Below, in pieces: positions 14,043-22,697 of a stretch of 64,000 bases of DNA (positions within the stretch are counted from its first letter, which is position 1; each line of letters begins with the position of its first letter). Below the pieces are notes generated by a model. The model was given only the letters and a program-made list of their open reading frames with translations, was not told where the DNA came from and made no database searches. The stretch lies in assembly GCA_943737045.1 (NCBI GenBank), contig CALSFV010000268.1, positions 310,001 through 374,000 on the forward strand, read 5' to 3'. The position numbers and the translations under genes are program-made. Source of the stretch: Parapristionchus giblindavisi. Lineage: Eukaryota > Nematoda > Chromadorea > Rhabditida > Diplogasteridae.

Positions 14043-14897
14043 TTTGGGTAGAGAATTTTTTGAACGACGCAAATCATACTGTATGTTTAGCGGGAATTTT
14101 AAATTTTTAATGTTTTTCGTTTTTACTCACATTTCTTCGTTTTTTTCCTGTTTGGACGTTAGAGTAGTCTTAGTCAAAATCTGCCAATAGCAAAATAGCG
14201 TTTAAGTTTTCCGTGTCATCCAGCCACGACAGTGTAGCACAGACCTTCATTTGGCATTTTGCCAAGTAATTCAATTCGCGATAACAATAGAGTTTTCACT
14301 TAGTTTTGAACTTATTATTCGGTGTTGTTCGATTGATTCTGTATTAAATCGGTGCTCTTGCTGTTCTACTAGGTATTGGTAGTTGAACCAAGCCCATAAT
14401 CCACTTAAAGTAGTAGTTAACTTAGTGTTGGCGCAGTTCGATGTAGTATTTCGTCTTTACTCTTTCAATTTCCTTTATTTTCTCGATGTACTATTTGATC
14501 GTGCGAATGTATTACTTCCTATTCTACTTAATGACTATATTTTCACATTTCCATTGCAGTCATAGATGATGGAGGGAGTCGTTGTCACGGCGATCGCGTC
14601 TGCGATTGCCTCCTCCCGCTAGACCTCGTCGACAGCATCAATGTGCAAACAGCAGCGCCTGCTCGAGTAGCGCCGTGTGGCCGTCTTCTTCCTCATTAGG
14701 ACGGCACAAAAGTTCGTGAACAGCGAATATTTTCAATTTATTGATTTTAATTTTAAATCAATCCAGGGGTCTCGCTTCGCTCGCTAACCCGACATCAGCA
14801 CAACACGTTAGAGTGACCGGTACGGATTATGTAATTGATTATTGACTCATATTAAGTGATTTTGATTCTGACACTAGTGTGAGGGAGAGATATGGGT
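14043..14897. other. Outer left-arm interior, no recognised gene
   Basis: This stretch is mirrored at about 22698-23554. It holds AT-rich sequence and a GC-rich block at about 14562-14700. The GC-rich block follows an acceptor-like TTTCCATTGCAG and contains a short frame from ATGATGGAGGGAG to TAG, which is weakly exon-like. A 60-residue frame at 14383-14565 lies upstream, with no family I recognise. I do not call a gene here. Confidence 0.5.
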
Positions 14898-15009
14898 TAA
14901 AGGCACACCCCAAGCTAATTCGACTCTCCGCTTTGGCAACATTATCCCGCAGACAAAGAAAAAAGTGTGACCAGAGCGGAGGGTCAAATTAGCTAGGGGT
15001 GCGCTTTTA
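14898..15009. repeat. 112-bp small foldback (MITE-like hairpin), left-arm copy
   Basis: Imperfect inverted ends: AAGGCACACCCCAAGCTAATT at the left and the complement of AGCTAGGGGTGCGCTTTT at the right, around a spacer of about 45 bp. It is bounded by TA on each side. The same block sits at 22586-22697 in the right arm, so it was present before the arms were formed or homogenised. Confidence 0.6.
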
Positions 15010-15462
15010 TAGAAAACGAATTTAACTGAATAAATGAGGAACAGCTTTGATATATCGACCCTACAGTGTCCTCACTCTACCACATCACTACAATTATCGA
15101 TTGTTGTAGATGATTACAATCCGGTCGTGTCTTTCGTCAAATTTTCACCCAATTGAAAGTACATACTGGCGGCCTCTCTGGACATTCCACTCAAGAAATT
15201 GGACTTCAATAAGGTACATTCTCTACTCGCTAACGAGTTCTTTGACGTTTATCAATATTTTATTTATAAAAGTCACATATTTATCCCAAACTGTTTTCTC
15301 TACAAACCTGACTGTTGATATTGCTTACAAGGAATCAAATTTTTATCGAATATTTATTGATTATCGCTGTGTTCATCTATTGAACGGTGATTATCAGGGC
15401 CTGAAAATTTACACTGGTAACACGAATACAAAGTGTACTACATATTCGTCAACCTATCTGTT

Positions 15463-15940
15463 TACTGTAGGTATAGGGATTTCTGTAGATATAGGGATTA
15501 CTGTAGGTATAGAGATTAATGTAGGTATATAGATTACTGTAGGCATAGACATTACTGTAGGTATAAGGATTACTGTAGGTATAGGGATTTCTGTAGATAT
15601 AGGGATTACTGTAGGTATAGAGATTACGGTAGGTATATAGATTACTGTAGGTATATAGATTACTGTAGGTATATATATAGATTACTGTAGGTATAGGGAT
15701 TTCTGTAGATATAGGGATTACTGTGGGTATAGAGATTAATGTAGGTATATAGATTACTGTAGGCATAGACATTACTGTAGGTATAAGGATTACTGTAGGT
15801 ATAGGGATTTCTGTAGATATAGGGATTACTGTAGGTATAGAGATTACGGTAGGTATAGAGATTACTGTAGGTATATAGATTACTGTAGGTATATAGATTA
15901 CTGTAGGTATAGATATTACTGTAGGTATATAGATTACTGT
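15463..15940. repeat. 18-bp minisatellite, left arm (about 26 units)
   Basis: Variants of ATTACTGTAGGTATAKRG repeat every 18 bp. The 18-bp period keeps several frames open and produces artificial TYSNPY- or PTVI-like peptides, so these are not genes. The array is about twice as long as its mirror at 21893-22134 (478 versus 242 bp), and its internal order of variants is partly repeated. This suggests one doubling after the palindrome formed. Confidence 0.92.
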
Positions 15941-16071
15941 CGGCAAAGAGAAGGCCAATTTATCAAATTTAAGGGATTCTTTACGTTGTTAATGTATAAG
16001 TCTGCATAGTATTTAATTTAATATTGCTTATTATATTTGTCGATAATATCTCTGAAATTCACTACTTCCAG

Positions 16072-16149
16072 ATCGATCTGTTGGCTGCGATTCACGAGGC
16101 GACTCCCGAAGCGATTGTAGAGAAGATAAACAGCTGGAATGCGGTGAAG
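16072..16149 (+). pseudogene. Exon-like block 1 inside the nested foldback, left arm
   Basis: Seventy-eight bases form 26 open codons, starting IDLLAAIHEATPEAIVEK. They are bounded by an acceptor-like CTTCCAG and by a donor-like AAG/GTTGGT. The block is more GC-rich than its surroundings. I do not recognise the protein. An inverse copy lies at 18228-18305. A captured host exon (Pack-type capture) is my inference. Confidence 0.4.
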
Positions 16150-16380
16150 GTTGGTACTTATGGTAACGAATTATGACCATACGTGGGTAGCATTGCCGCC
16201 CACCCAATGATAGTAACCAAGAGGCTCCTGCCGGAGAAAAAAGTATCGCAAACTGAGTGATGATAAGCACTAAAACGTCTAGTTTCTCCCAGCGCGAAAG
16301 TTGGCTACGGTATATCTGGGCGCTCGCCATACAAACGCTTCTGACGAGACCTATCATCGAGTTTTACGAGTTCAGATACA

Positions 16381-16454
16381 TGCCGAGATGGCTTAGTGGT
16401 TAGAACTTTTGTTTAGCTATCCGAACGTCGTATGTTCGAATCCCGCCCGGTGCA
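16381..16454 (+). tRNA. tRNA-like pseudogene / SINE-head-like segment
   Basis: It has an A box TGGCTTAGTGG (16389-16399) and a B box GTTCGAATCCC (about 16434-16444) at tRNA spacing, and ends near TGCA. Acceptor and anticodon stems do not pair well, so it is a degenerate tRNA-derived sequence and not a functional gene. It lies between the two exon-like blocks. Confidence 0.5.
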
Positions 16455-16665
16455 GATCAACTTTGCCGATTTTTTGTAGTGTGGGAGGCTTCAAGCCAAA
16501 GTTAAATGTAGGGATTTCTCTCCATTGAACCGCCGTGTCTCCATTTCGGCCTTTTCATCACCACATAAATGATAGAGTTCTGTATCGAGGATTTCTTTTA
16601 GGGTCCTATAGCGAGGATATCTTATTAATTGGTTGTCGATGTGATTATGGATACGGTAATTTCAG

Positions 16666-16758
16666 ATGTACGAGATCTTGGGTGCGGACGAGGAGTACGT
16701 TCAATCGATAGTGAGAGCGACGATGGATGATGTGGTGCGAGCAGTAGTATTCATGTGA
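16666..16758 (+). pseudogene. Exon-like block 2 inside the nested foldback, left arm
   Basis: It follows TAATTTCAG, a good nematode-type acceptor, and encodes 30 codons beginning MYEILGADEEYVQSIVRA before TGA. Alternatively it splices out at the donor-like GTGAGG at 16755. The bases are GC-rich and coding-like. Its inverse copy at 17608-17700 differs at least by ATG to TTG at the Met of TMDD. The parent gene is not identifiable to me. Confidence 0.4.
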
Positions 16759-16880
16759 GGGTTACGGTAGCCCAAGGTCCTTGTAGACTTTTCAGCTTTT
16801 TTATACCGTAGAAGTCGATTCTTATTGATTTATTGTTTGTCTTTGCATTTTACATTGGATAAACATTTGATAATTATCAT

Positions 16881-17485
16881 CGTTAACTGATAAGCAATAA
16901 GTACAGTTCGAAAATTAAGTTAAGTGAAGATTAAACAAGGTAAGTTTACATTACACTCGAACATTTTAAATGAATCACCCTTGTGATGTACGATACATTA
17001 ATTTATTTATTTATAAATCAATAAACATTAGTTACATACCTCATGCTACCGATTACTGTAACACAACATAGCACATTACGGTAGCACCACACAACATACA
17101 TCACCGAGTGTGGTACGACCGATAAAGGTAACATCACAAAATGTTTACCAAGGATAAGAAATATGATTGTGAATTACTGTAACCTACCGCAACCCGGTCT
17201 TGTCAGACTAATCTGTCAGTAACTTGTAATCAGTGTAGTAATCAGTAACTTGTCAGAAAAATTCGATATATACGAGATTTAAGTATACGTTGTCGGAATA
17301 AGCACAGTGTGCGAGAAGATTATTGTGTGATATCGTAAAACTATCGTAATCCACCGTAAACCATCATGACAAACACACAACCCCGCGCGTGCTAGCCAGA
17401 ATAATTGCTCCTAAGGTAATTAAATTATAATAACCAAATTATTGAAATCATATCAACCAAACTTTTTTTGGTTGTCGTGCCAACA
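16881..17485. other. Loop of the nested 2.3-kb foldback, no gene seen
   Basis: AT-rich unique sequence with scattered CGGTAGCACC and CTACCGCAACC motifs. No ORF over about 60 codons has any resemblance I recognise. Confidence 0.6.
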
Positions 17486-17607
17486 ATGATAATTATCAAA
17501 TGTTTATCCAATGTAAAATGCAAAGACAAACAATCAATCAATAAGAATCGACTTCTACGGTATAAAAAAGCTGAAAAGTCTACAAGGACCTTGGGCTACC
17601 GTAACCC

Positions 17608-17700
17608 TCACATGAATACTACTGCTCGCACCACATCATCCAACGTCGCTCTCACTATCGATTGAACGTACTCCTCGTCCGCACCCAAGATCTCGTACAT
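17608..17700 (-). pseudogene. Exon-like block 2, right-arm copy
   Basis: Reverse-complement copy of 16666-16758 within the opposite inverted repeat of the same foldback, with the same acceptor-like border. Confidence 0.35.
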
Positions 17701-17911
17701 CTGAAATTACCGTATCCATAATCACATCGACAACCAATTAATAAGATATCCTCGCTATAGGACCCTAAAAGAAATCCTCGATACAGAACTCTATCATTTA
17801 TGTGGTGATGAAAAGGCCGAAATGGAGACACGGCGGTTCAATGGAGAGAAATCCCTACATTTAACTTTGGCTTGAAGCCTCCCACACTACAAAAAATCGG
17901 CAAAGTTGATC

Positions 17912-17985
17912 TGCACCGGGCGGGATTCGAACATACGACGTTCGGATAGCTAAACAAAAGTTCTAACCACTAAGCCATCTCGGCA
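17912..17985 (-). tRNA. tRNA-like pseudogene, inverse copy
   Basis: Mirror of 16381-16454 in the other inverted repeat of the nested foldback, with the same A- and B-box sequences. Confidence 0.5.
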
Positions 17986-18227
17986 TGTATCTGAACTCGT
18001 AAAACTCGATGATAGGTCTCGTCAGAAGCGTTTGTATGGCGAGCGCCCAGATATACCGTAGCCAACTTTCGCGCTGGGAGAAACTAGACGTTTTAGTGCT
18101 TATCATCACTCAGTTTGCGATACTTTTTTCTCCGGCAGGAGCCTCTTGGTTACTATCAGTGGGTGGGCGGCAATGCTACCCACGTATGGTCATAATTCGT
18201 TACCATAATTCATAATTCTGTACCAAC

Positions 18228-18305
18228 CTTCACCGCATTCCAGCTGTTTATCTTCTCTACAATCGCTTCGGGAGTCGCCTCGTGAATCGCAGCCAACAGA
18301 TCGAT
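18228..18305 (-). pseudogene. Exon-like block 1, right-arm copy
   Basis: Reverse-complement copy of 16072-16149. The 26-codon frame stays open. Confidence 0.35.
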
Positions 18306-18364
18306 CTGGAAGTAGTGAATTTCAGAGATATTATCGACAAATATAATAAGCAATATTAAATTAA

Positions 18365-19300
18365 AACGCGTTCTCCATAAGAGCGGCGGGGGTATGGCAC
18401 AATGTTTCAAAATCATCCTAGGTGACTCATATTTCATGGTAGGAGTCCCTAGGGGCCGTGTACACTTCAGTCAAAAAATTGACCCAAATTATCGATTTTT
18501 GATCTACCAAAAGTCGAAAAATCAAAGTGTGATTTCCATTGCATGTTATATACCATTTGATAGAGGATCCAACGTTATATAAGAATACCAAGTTTCATAA
18601 GTTTTGATAACTCCGTGTTCGAGAAATATCCGATTTTCCGAATTTTGACCAGGTTTTTTTGTTTTGATCTAATGGAATACTATGTTACTATTATTTCCAG
18701 GGCATGGATTTCTGATATGTTATGTAAAAATGAATGGGCTATCCGAATATCACACTTATTTGGACCCGCCGTATGCCAGGCATACTGATATCGCCAGTCT
18801 TAGTGGTGAATTCTAACGCCCAAACGCCGACGCAGGTTCGAATCCGGGTCCCGGCCGAAATTTTTGCAAATTTTTTTCGACTCAAATTAGACTTTAAATT
18901 ATACTTTCATGCGTTTTGCCTTGTTTTCATTAATTTATTGTACGAAATAACCATCAACATTATGAGAAATAATTTAAAAAATCGTATAACTGATATAGTA
19001 TCAGCAAATAGTCATGGGACGGGGGGGAAAATAACGGTTTTTCTACAGTGCCACTTCTTAAAAATGCAATATTTTCAATTTTCAGATAAAATAAAATAAA
19101 TATATCTACACTTGAACTCTTCAAATCTCGATAATCGTAACTTGTTTGAAAATTTTTTGACAAAGAACAAAGGTCAAAGTTCAAAGGTTGGATATCAAAG
19201 TTCAGCGATCGAGTAAAAAACTTTTGTGAACATTTCCTCATATACCGGAGGTTTAAAATAAGAGATTTCATCAGTAGAGGCGGAGCGACGAGAGCACTGC
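18365..19300. repeat. Inner left arm of the giant palindrome
   Basis: Pairs in inverse orientation with 20324-21810, with one gap for the 544-bp insertion. Divergence between arms is visibly greater here than in the outer 2 kb. Around 19160-19205 versus 20420-20465 the copies differ by small AAAGTTC/AAAGATC repeats. Frames such as 18734-19099 are mirrored and disrupted in the partner arm, so I do not call them genes. Confidence 0.8.
18781..18856 (+). tRNA. Second tRNA-like segment, left arm of the giant palindrome
   Basis: Perfect B box GGTTCGAATCC preceded at about 35 bp by an A-box-like CAGTCTTAGTGG. It differs from the tRNA-like segment in the nested foldback. Stem pairing is poor, so it is a degenerate tRNA relative. 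Mirrored at about 21302-21377. Confidence 0.4.
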
Positions 19301-19316
19301 GTGGAAAAATGTTGGG

Positions 19317-19943
19317 TGATCATTTCGGCAACGCTCATTTCGGCAACGGATCATAAATCTGTTGGGAGATGGCCTATGGCAACAAAAGTTGTATCATTGT
19401 TATCAGTGGGAGTGTACGGTATGCTACCGTAACCGTCGGGAATCGCGAACTGATTTTTTTTCCTTTGACCCATGACCCGGGGTTCATGGTTGAAAATAGC
19501 CGAAGTCGAAAAAATCATGATGCTCCGAGACCAAATACTAGTTCCCATTATATCAATAGTGAGCCAGCTTTTATCTTTCTGGATACCATAACCCGAGCTA
19601 CCGTAATCTAGCTACCGTACCCTACAATATTATAGCGAAATTCACGGCAAACCCCGGTTCGATTACGGTAGCTCGGGTTATGGTATCCAGAAAGATAAAA
19701 GTTGGCTCATTGTTGATATAATGGTAACTAGTATTTGATCTCCGTCCATCATGAATTTTTCGACTTCGCCTATTCTCAACCATGAACCATCATGGGTCGA
19801 CTGGAAAAATCAGATCGCGATTCCTGACAGTTACGGTAGCACAATACCGTACACTCCCATTGATAACAATGATACAACTTGTGTTGCCATTGGACATCTC
19901 CCAACAAATTTATGATCCGTTACGATCGTTGCCGAAATGATCA
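19317..19943. mobile_element. Foldback element of 627 bp in the central loop
   Basis: Inverted repeats 19317-19608 and 19661-19943 surround a 52-bp loop. The tips are TGATCATTTCGGCAACG and its complement. The two arms differ at many sites (by eye about 85% identical), so it looks older than the outer structure. No clear target duplication is visible in the flanks, and no coding capacity is seen. Confidence 0.75.
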
Positions 19944-20323
19944 GCCCCCGGAAAATTTCCTTCTACAGATTGTTTGCCCCAAAATTAAAAACTCTTCTTC
20001 TCTATTCGCTAACAAGCCATTCTAACCATAAGTGCGAAAATGATGCTGGAAGCGAGTGATCTTTATACAGATTATGGTAGTCGTAGCTCTTTATTCGCCC
20101 TCAGGACATAAACGAACATTTTTGGAAGGACGGATTTTGAGACCCTATCGTTCAGAGGCAGGTATTCTTAAATTATGGTTCTTCCGCAGGCAACTTTGCA
20201 AATTATCAAATAATAATTTCGCTGAGTTCGCTTTGGTTATGATTCCTTTCAGACCCGCATCAAATGTTATCCTGAGGTCTACTCGATTTCAGCGGCTTGG
20301 CATAGACGTATCCTTTATCTCTT
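19944..20323. other. Unique part of the central loop
   Basis: Non-repeated sequence between the 627-bp foldback and the right arm. The frame at 20056-20421 crosses into the arm and has no resemblance I recognise. It may be a remnant of the original interior. Confidence 0.5.
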
Positions 20324-20624
20324 GCAGTGCTCTCGTCCCTCCGCCTCTACTGATGGAATCTCTTATTTTAAAGCTCCGGTATATGAGGAAATGTTCCCAC
20401 AAGTTTTTACTCGATTGCTGAACTTTGATCTCTTATCTTTGAACTTTGATCTTTGATCTTTGTCAGAAAATTTTCAAAGAAGTTACGATTACCGAGATTT
20501 GAAGAGTGCAAGTGTAGATATATTTTCTTCTTTTATCTAAAAATTGAAAATATTGCATTTTAAAGAAATGGCATTGTCGAAAAACCGTTATCTTCGCCCG
20601 TCCCATGACTATTTGCTGATACTA

Positions 20625-21168
20625 CAGTACAGCCCGGTCGTGTTTTGTACACATTCTGCGCCGCGCTCCGCTGCGGGGCGCATTTGGACGCATCATTTAT
20701 TTTCTTTGCGTATGAATATTTTTGAATTCTCAAAGTCTTAATCATGAGTTTCCGTGATAAAAAGTTCTTTTAATGACTAAAGAAACTGAAACAAAATTTT
20801 TATTAATGAGAAAAAACAATTAAAAGGCAAATCACACTGGTCCGAAAATGATCACTATTAATTTACTGGAAAGGTATACTGTAATATTGCGTATCGATCG
20901 CACGATCGCCATAAGACCTATTTTAAAATTTACAGTACCCATATTTTCGGACCAGTGTGATTTGCCTTTTAATTGTTTTTTTCTCATTAATAAAAATTTT
21001 GTTTCAGTTTCTTTAGTCATTAAAAGAACTTTTTATCACGGAAACTCATGATTAAGACTTTGAGAATTCAAAAATATTCATGCGCAAAGGAAATAAATGA
21101 TGCGTCCAAATGCGCACCGCAGCGGAGCGCAGCGCAGAATGTGTACAAAACACGACCGGGCTGTACTG
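20625..21168. mobile_element. 544-bp TA-flanked MITE of the same family, inserted in the right arm
   Basis: Inverted arms 20625-20850 and 20941-21168 start CAGTACAGCCCGG and are flanked by TA (20623-20624 and 21169-21170). The left arm of the giant element at about 18990-19005 preserves the empty site GATACTATATCAG on the appropriate strand, which confirms a 2-bp TA duplication. The ends match the outer ends of the 10-kb element, so a short family member inserted into a long one. It has no coding capacity; its core is about 90 bp. Confidence 0.93.
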
Positions 21169-21301
21169 TATATCAGTTATACATTTTTTTAATTATTTCT
21201 GATAATGTTGATGGTTATTTCGTACAATAAATTAATGAAAACAAGGCAAAACGCATGAAAGTATAATTTAAAGTCTAATTTGAGTCGAAAAAAATTTGCA
21301 A

Positions 21302-21377
21302 AAATTTCGGCCGGGACCCGGATTCGAACCTGCGTCGGCGTTTGGGCGTTAGAATTCACCACTAAGACTGGCGATAT
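21302..21377 (-). tRNA. Second tRNA-like segment, right-arm copy
   Basis: Inverse copy of 18781-18856, including GGATTCGAACCTGCG on the plus strand. Confidence 0.4.
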
Positions 21378-21892
21378 CACTATGCCTGGCATACAGCGGG
21401 TCCAAATAAGTGTGATATTCGGATAGCCCAATCATTTTTACATAACATATCAAAAATCCATGCCCTGGAAATAATAGTAACATAGTATGCCATTAGATCA
21501 AAACAAAAAAACCTGGTCAAAATTCGGAAAATCGGATATTTCTCGAACACGGAGTTATCAAAACTTATGAAACTTGGTATTCTTATATAACGTTGGATCC
21601 TCTATCAAATGGTATACAACATGCCATGGAAATCACACTTTAATTTTTCGACTTTTGGTAGATCACAAGTCGATAATTTGGGTCATTTTTTTGACTGAAG
21701 TGTACACGGCCCCTAGGGACTCCAACCATCAAATATGAGTCACCTAGGATGATTTTGAAACATTGTGCCATGCCCCCGCCTCCGCCCCTCCGCGGTAAGG
21801 GAGAATGCGTTTTAAATACTATGCAGACTTATACATTAACAACGTAAAGAATCCCTTAAATTTGATAAATTGGCCTTCCACTCTCTTTGCCG

Positions 21893-22134
21893 ACAGTAAT
21901 CTATATACCTACAGTAATATCTATACCTACAGTAATCTATATACCTACAGTAATCTCTATACCTACCGTAATCTCTATACCTACAGTAATCCCTATATCT
22001 ACAGAAATCCCTATACCTACAGTAATCCTTATACCTACAGTAATGTCTATGCCTACAGTAATCTATATACCTACATTAATCTCTATACCTACAGTAATCC
22101 CTATATCTACAGAAATCCCTATACCTACAGTAAA
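21893..22134. repeat. 18-bp minisatellite, right arm (about 13 units)
   Basis: Reverse-complement counterpart of the left-arm array, read here as CTACAGTAATCTATATAC variants. It appears to be the unexpanded version. Confidence 0.92.
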
Positions 22135-22585
22135 CAGATAGGTTGACGAATATGTAGTACACTTTGTATTCGTGTTACCAGTGTAAATTTTCAGGCCCTG
22201 ATAATCACCGTTCAATAGATGAACACAGCGATAATCAATAAATATTCGATAAAAATTTGATTCCTTGTAAGCAATATCAACAGTCAGGTTTGTAGAGAAA
22301 ACAGTTTGGGATAAATATGTGACTTTTATAAATAAAATATTGATAAACGTCAAAGAACTCGTTAGCGAGTAGAGAATGTACCTTATTGAAGTCCAATTTC
22401 TTGAGTGGAATGTCCAGAGAGGCCGCCAGTATGTACTTTCAATTGGGTGAAAATTTGACGAAAGACACGACCGGATTGTAATCATCTACAACAATCGATA
22501 ATTGTAGTGATGTGGTAGAGTGAGGACACTGTAGGGTCGATATATCAAAGCTGTTCCTCATTCATTCAGTTAAATTCGTTTTCTA

Positions 22586-22697
22586 TAAAAGCGCACCCCT
22601 AGCTAATTTGACCCTCCGCTCTGGTCACACTTTTTTCTTTGTCTGCGGGATAATGTTGCCAAAGCGGAGAGTCGAATTAGCTTGGGGTGTGCCTTTA
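22586..22697. repeat. 112-bp small foldback, right-arm copy
   Basis: Inverse copy of 14898-15009, with TAAAAGCGCACCCC at one end and GGGGTGTGCCTTTA at the other. Confidence 0.6.

Larger units (their letters stand above)
16017..18360. mobile_element. Nested 2344-bp foldback element in the left arm only
   Basis: Long terminal inverted repeats (16017-16880 and 17486-18360) surround a loop of about 605 bp. The tips are TTTAATATTGC...GCAATATTAAA. The flanks carry TTAA on both sides (16013-16016 and 18361-18364). The right arm of the giant palindrome has the uninterrupted site TATTTAAAACGC (around 21806-21816, reverse complement). The duplication can be read as TTAA, or as TA with one more base at each tip, so the superfamily is undecided. 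The arms carry a tRNA-like segment and exon-like blocks. The loop has several TACGGTAGC-type motifs and no ORF I recognise. Confidence 0.85.

Noticed and set aside
15449..15958. Long frames with PTVISIPTVI / TYSNPYTYSN repeats
   Set aside because: The 18-bp repeat length is a multiple of three and contains no stop in these frames; they are translations of a minisatellite.
16031..16357. 108-residue frame and its mirror at 18009-18215
   Set aside because: It runs antisense across an exon-like block and intron-like DNA and differs between arms; no recognised domain.
16381..16454. Functional tRNA gene
   Set aside because: A and B boxes fit, but acceptor and anticodon stems do not pair.
18734..19099. 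121-residue frame in the inner left arm
   Set aside because: Overlaps a tRNA-like segment; the mirror arm has a shorter, altered frame.
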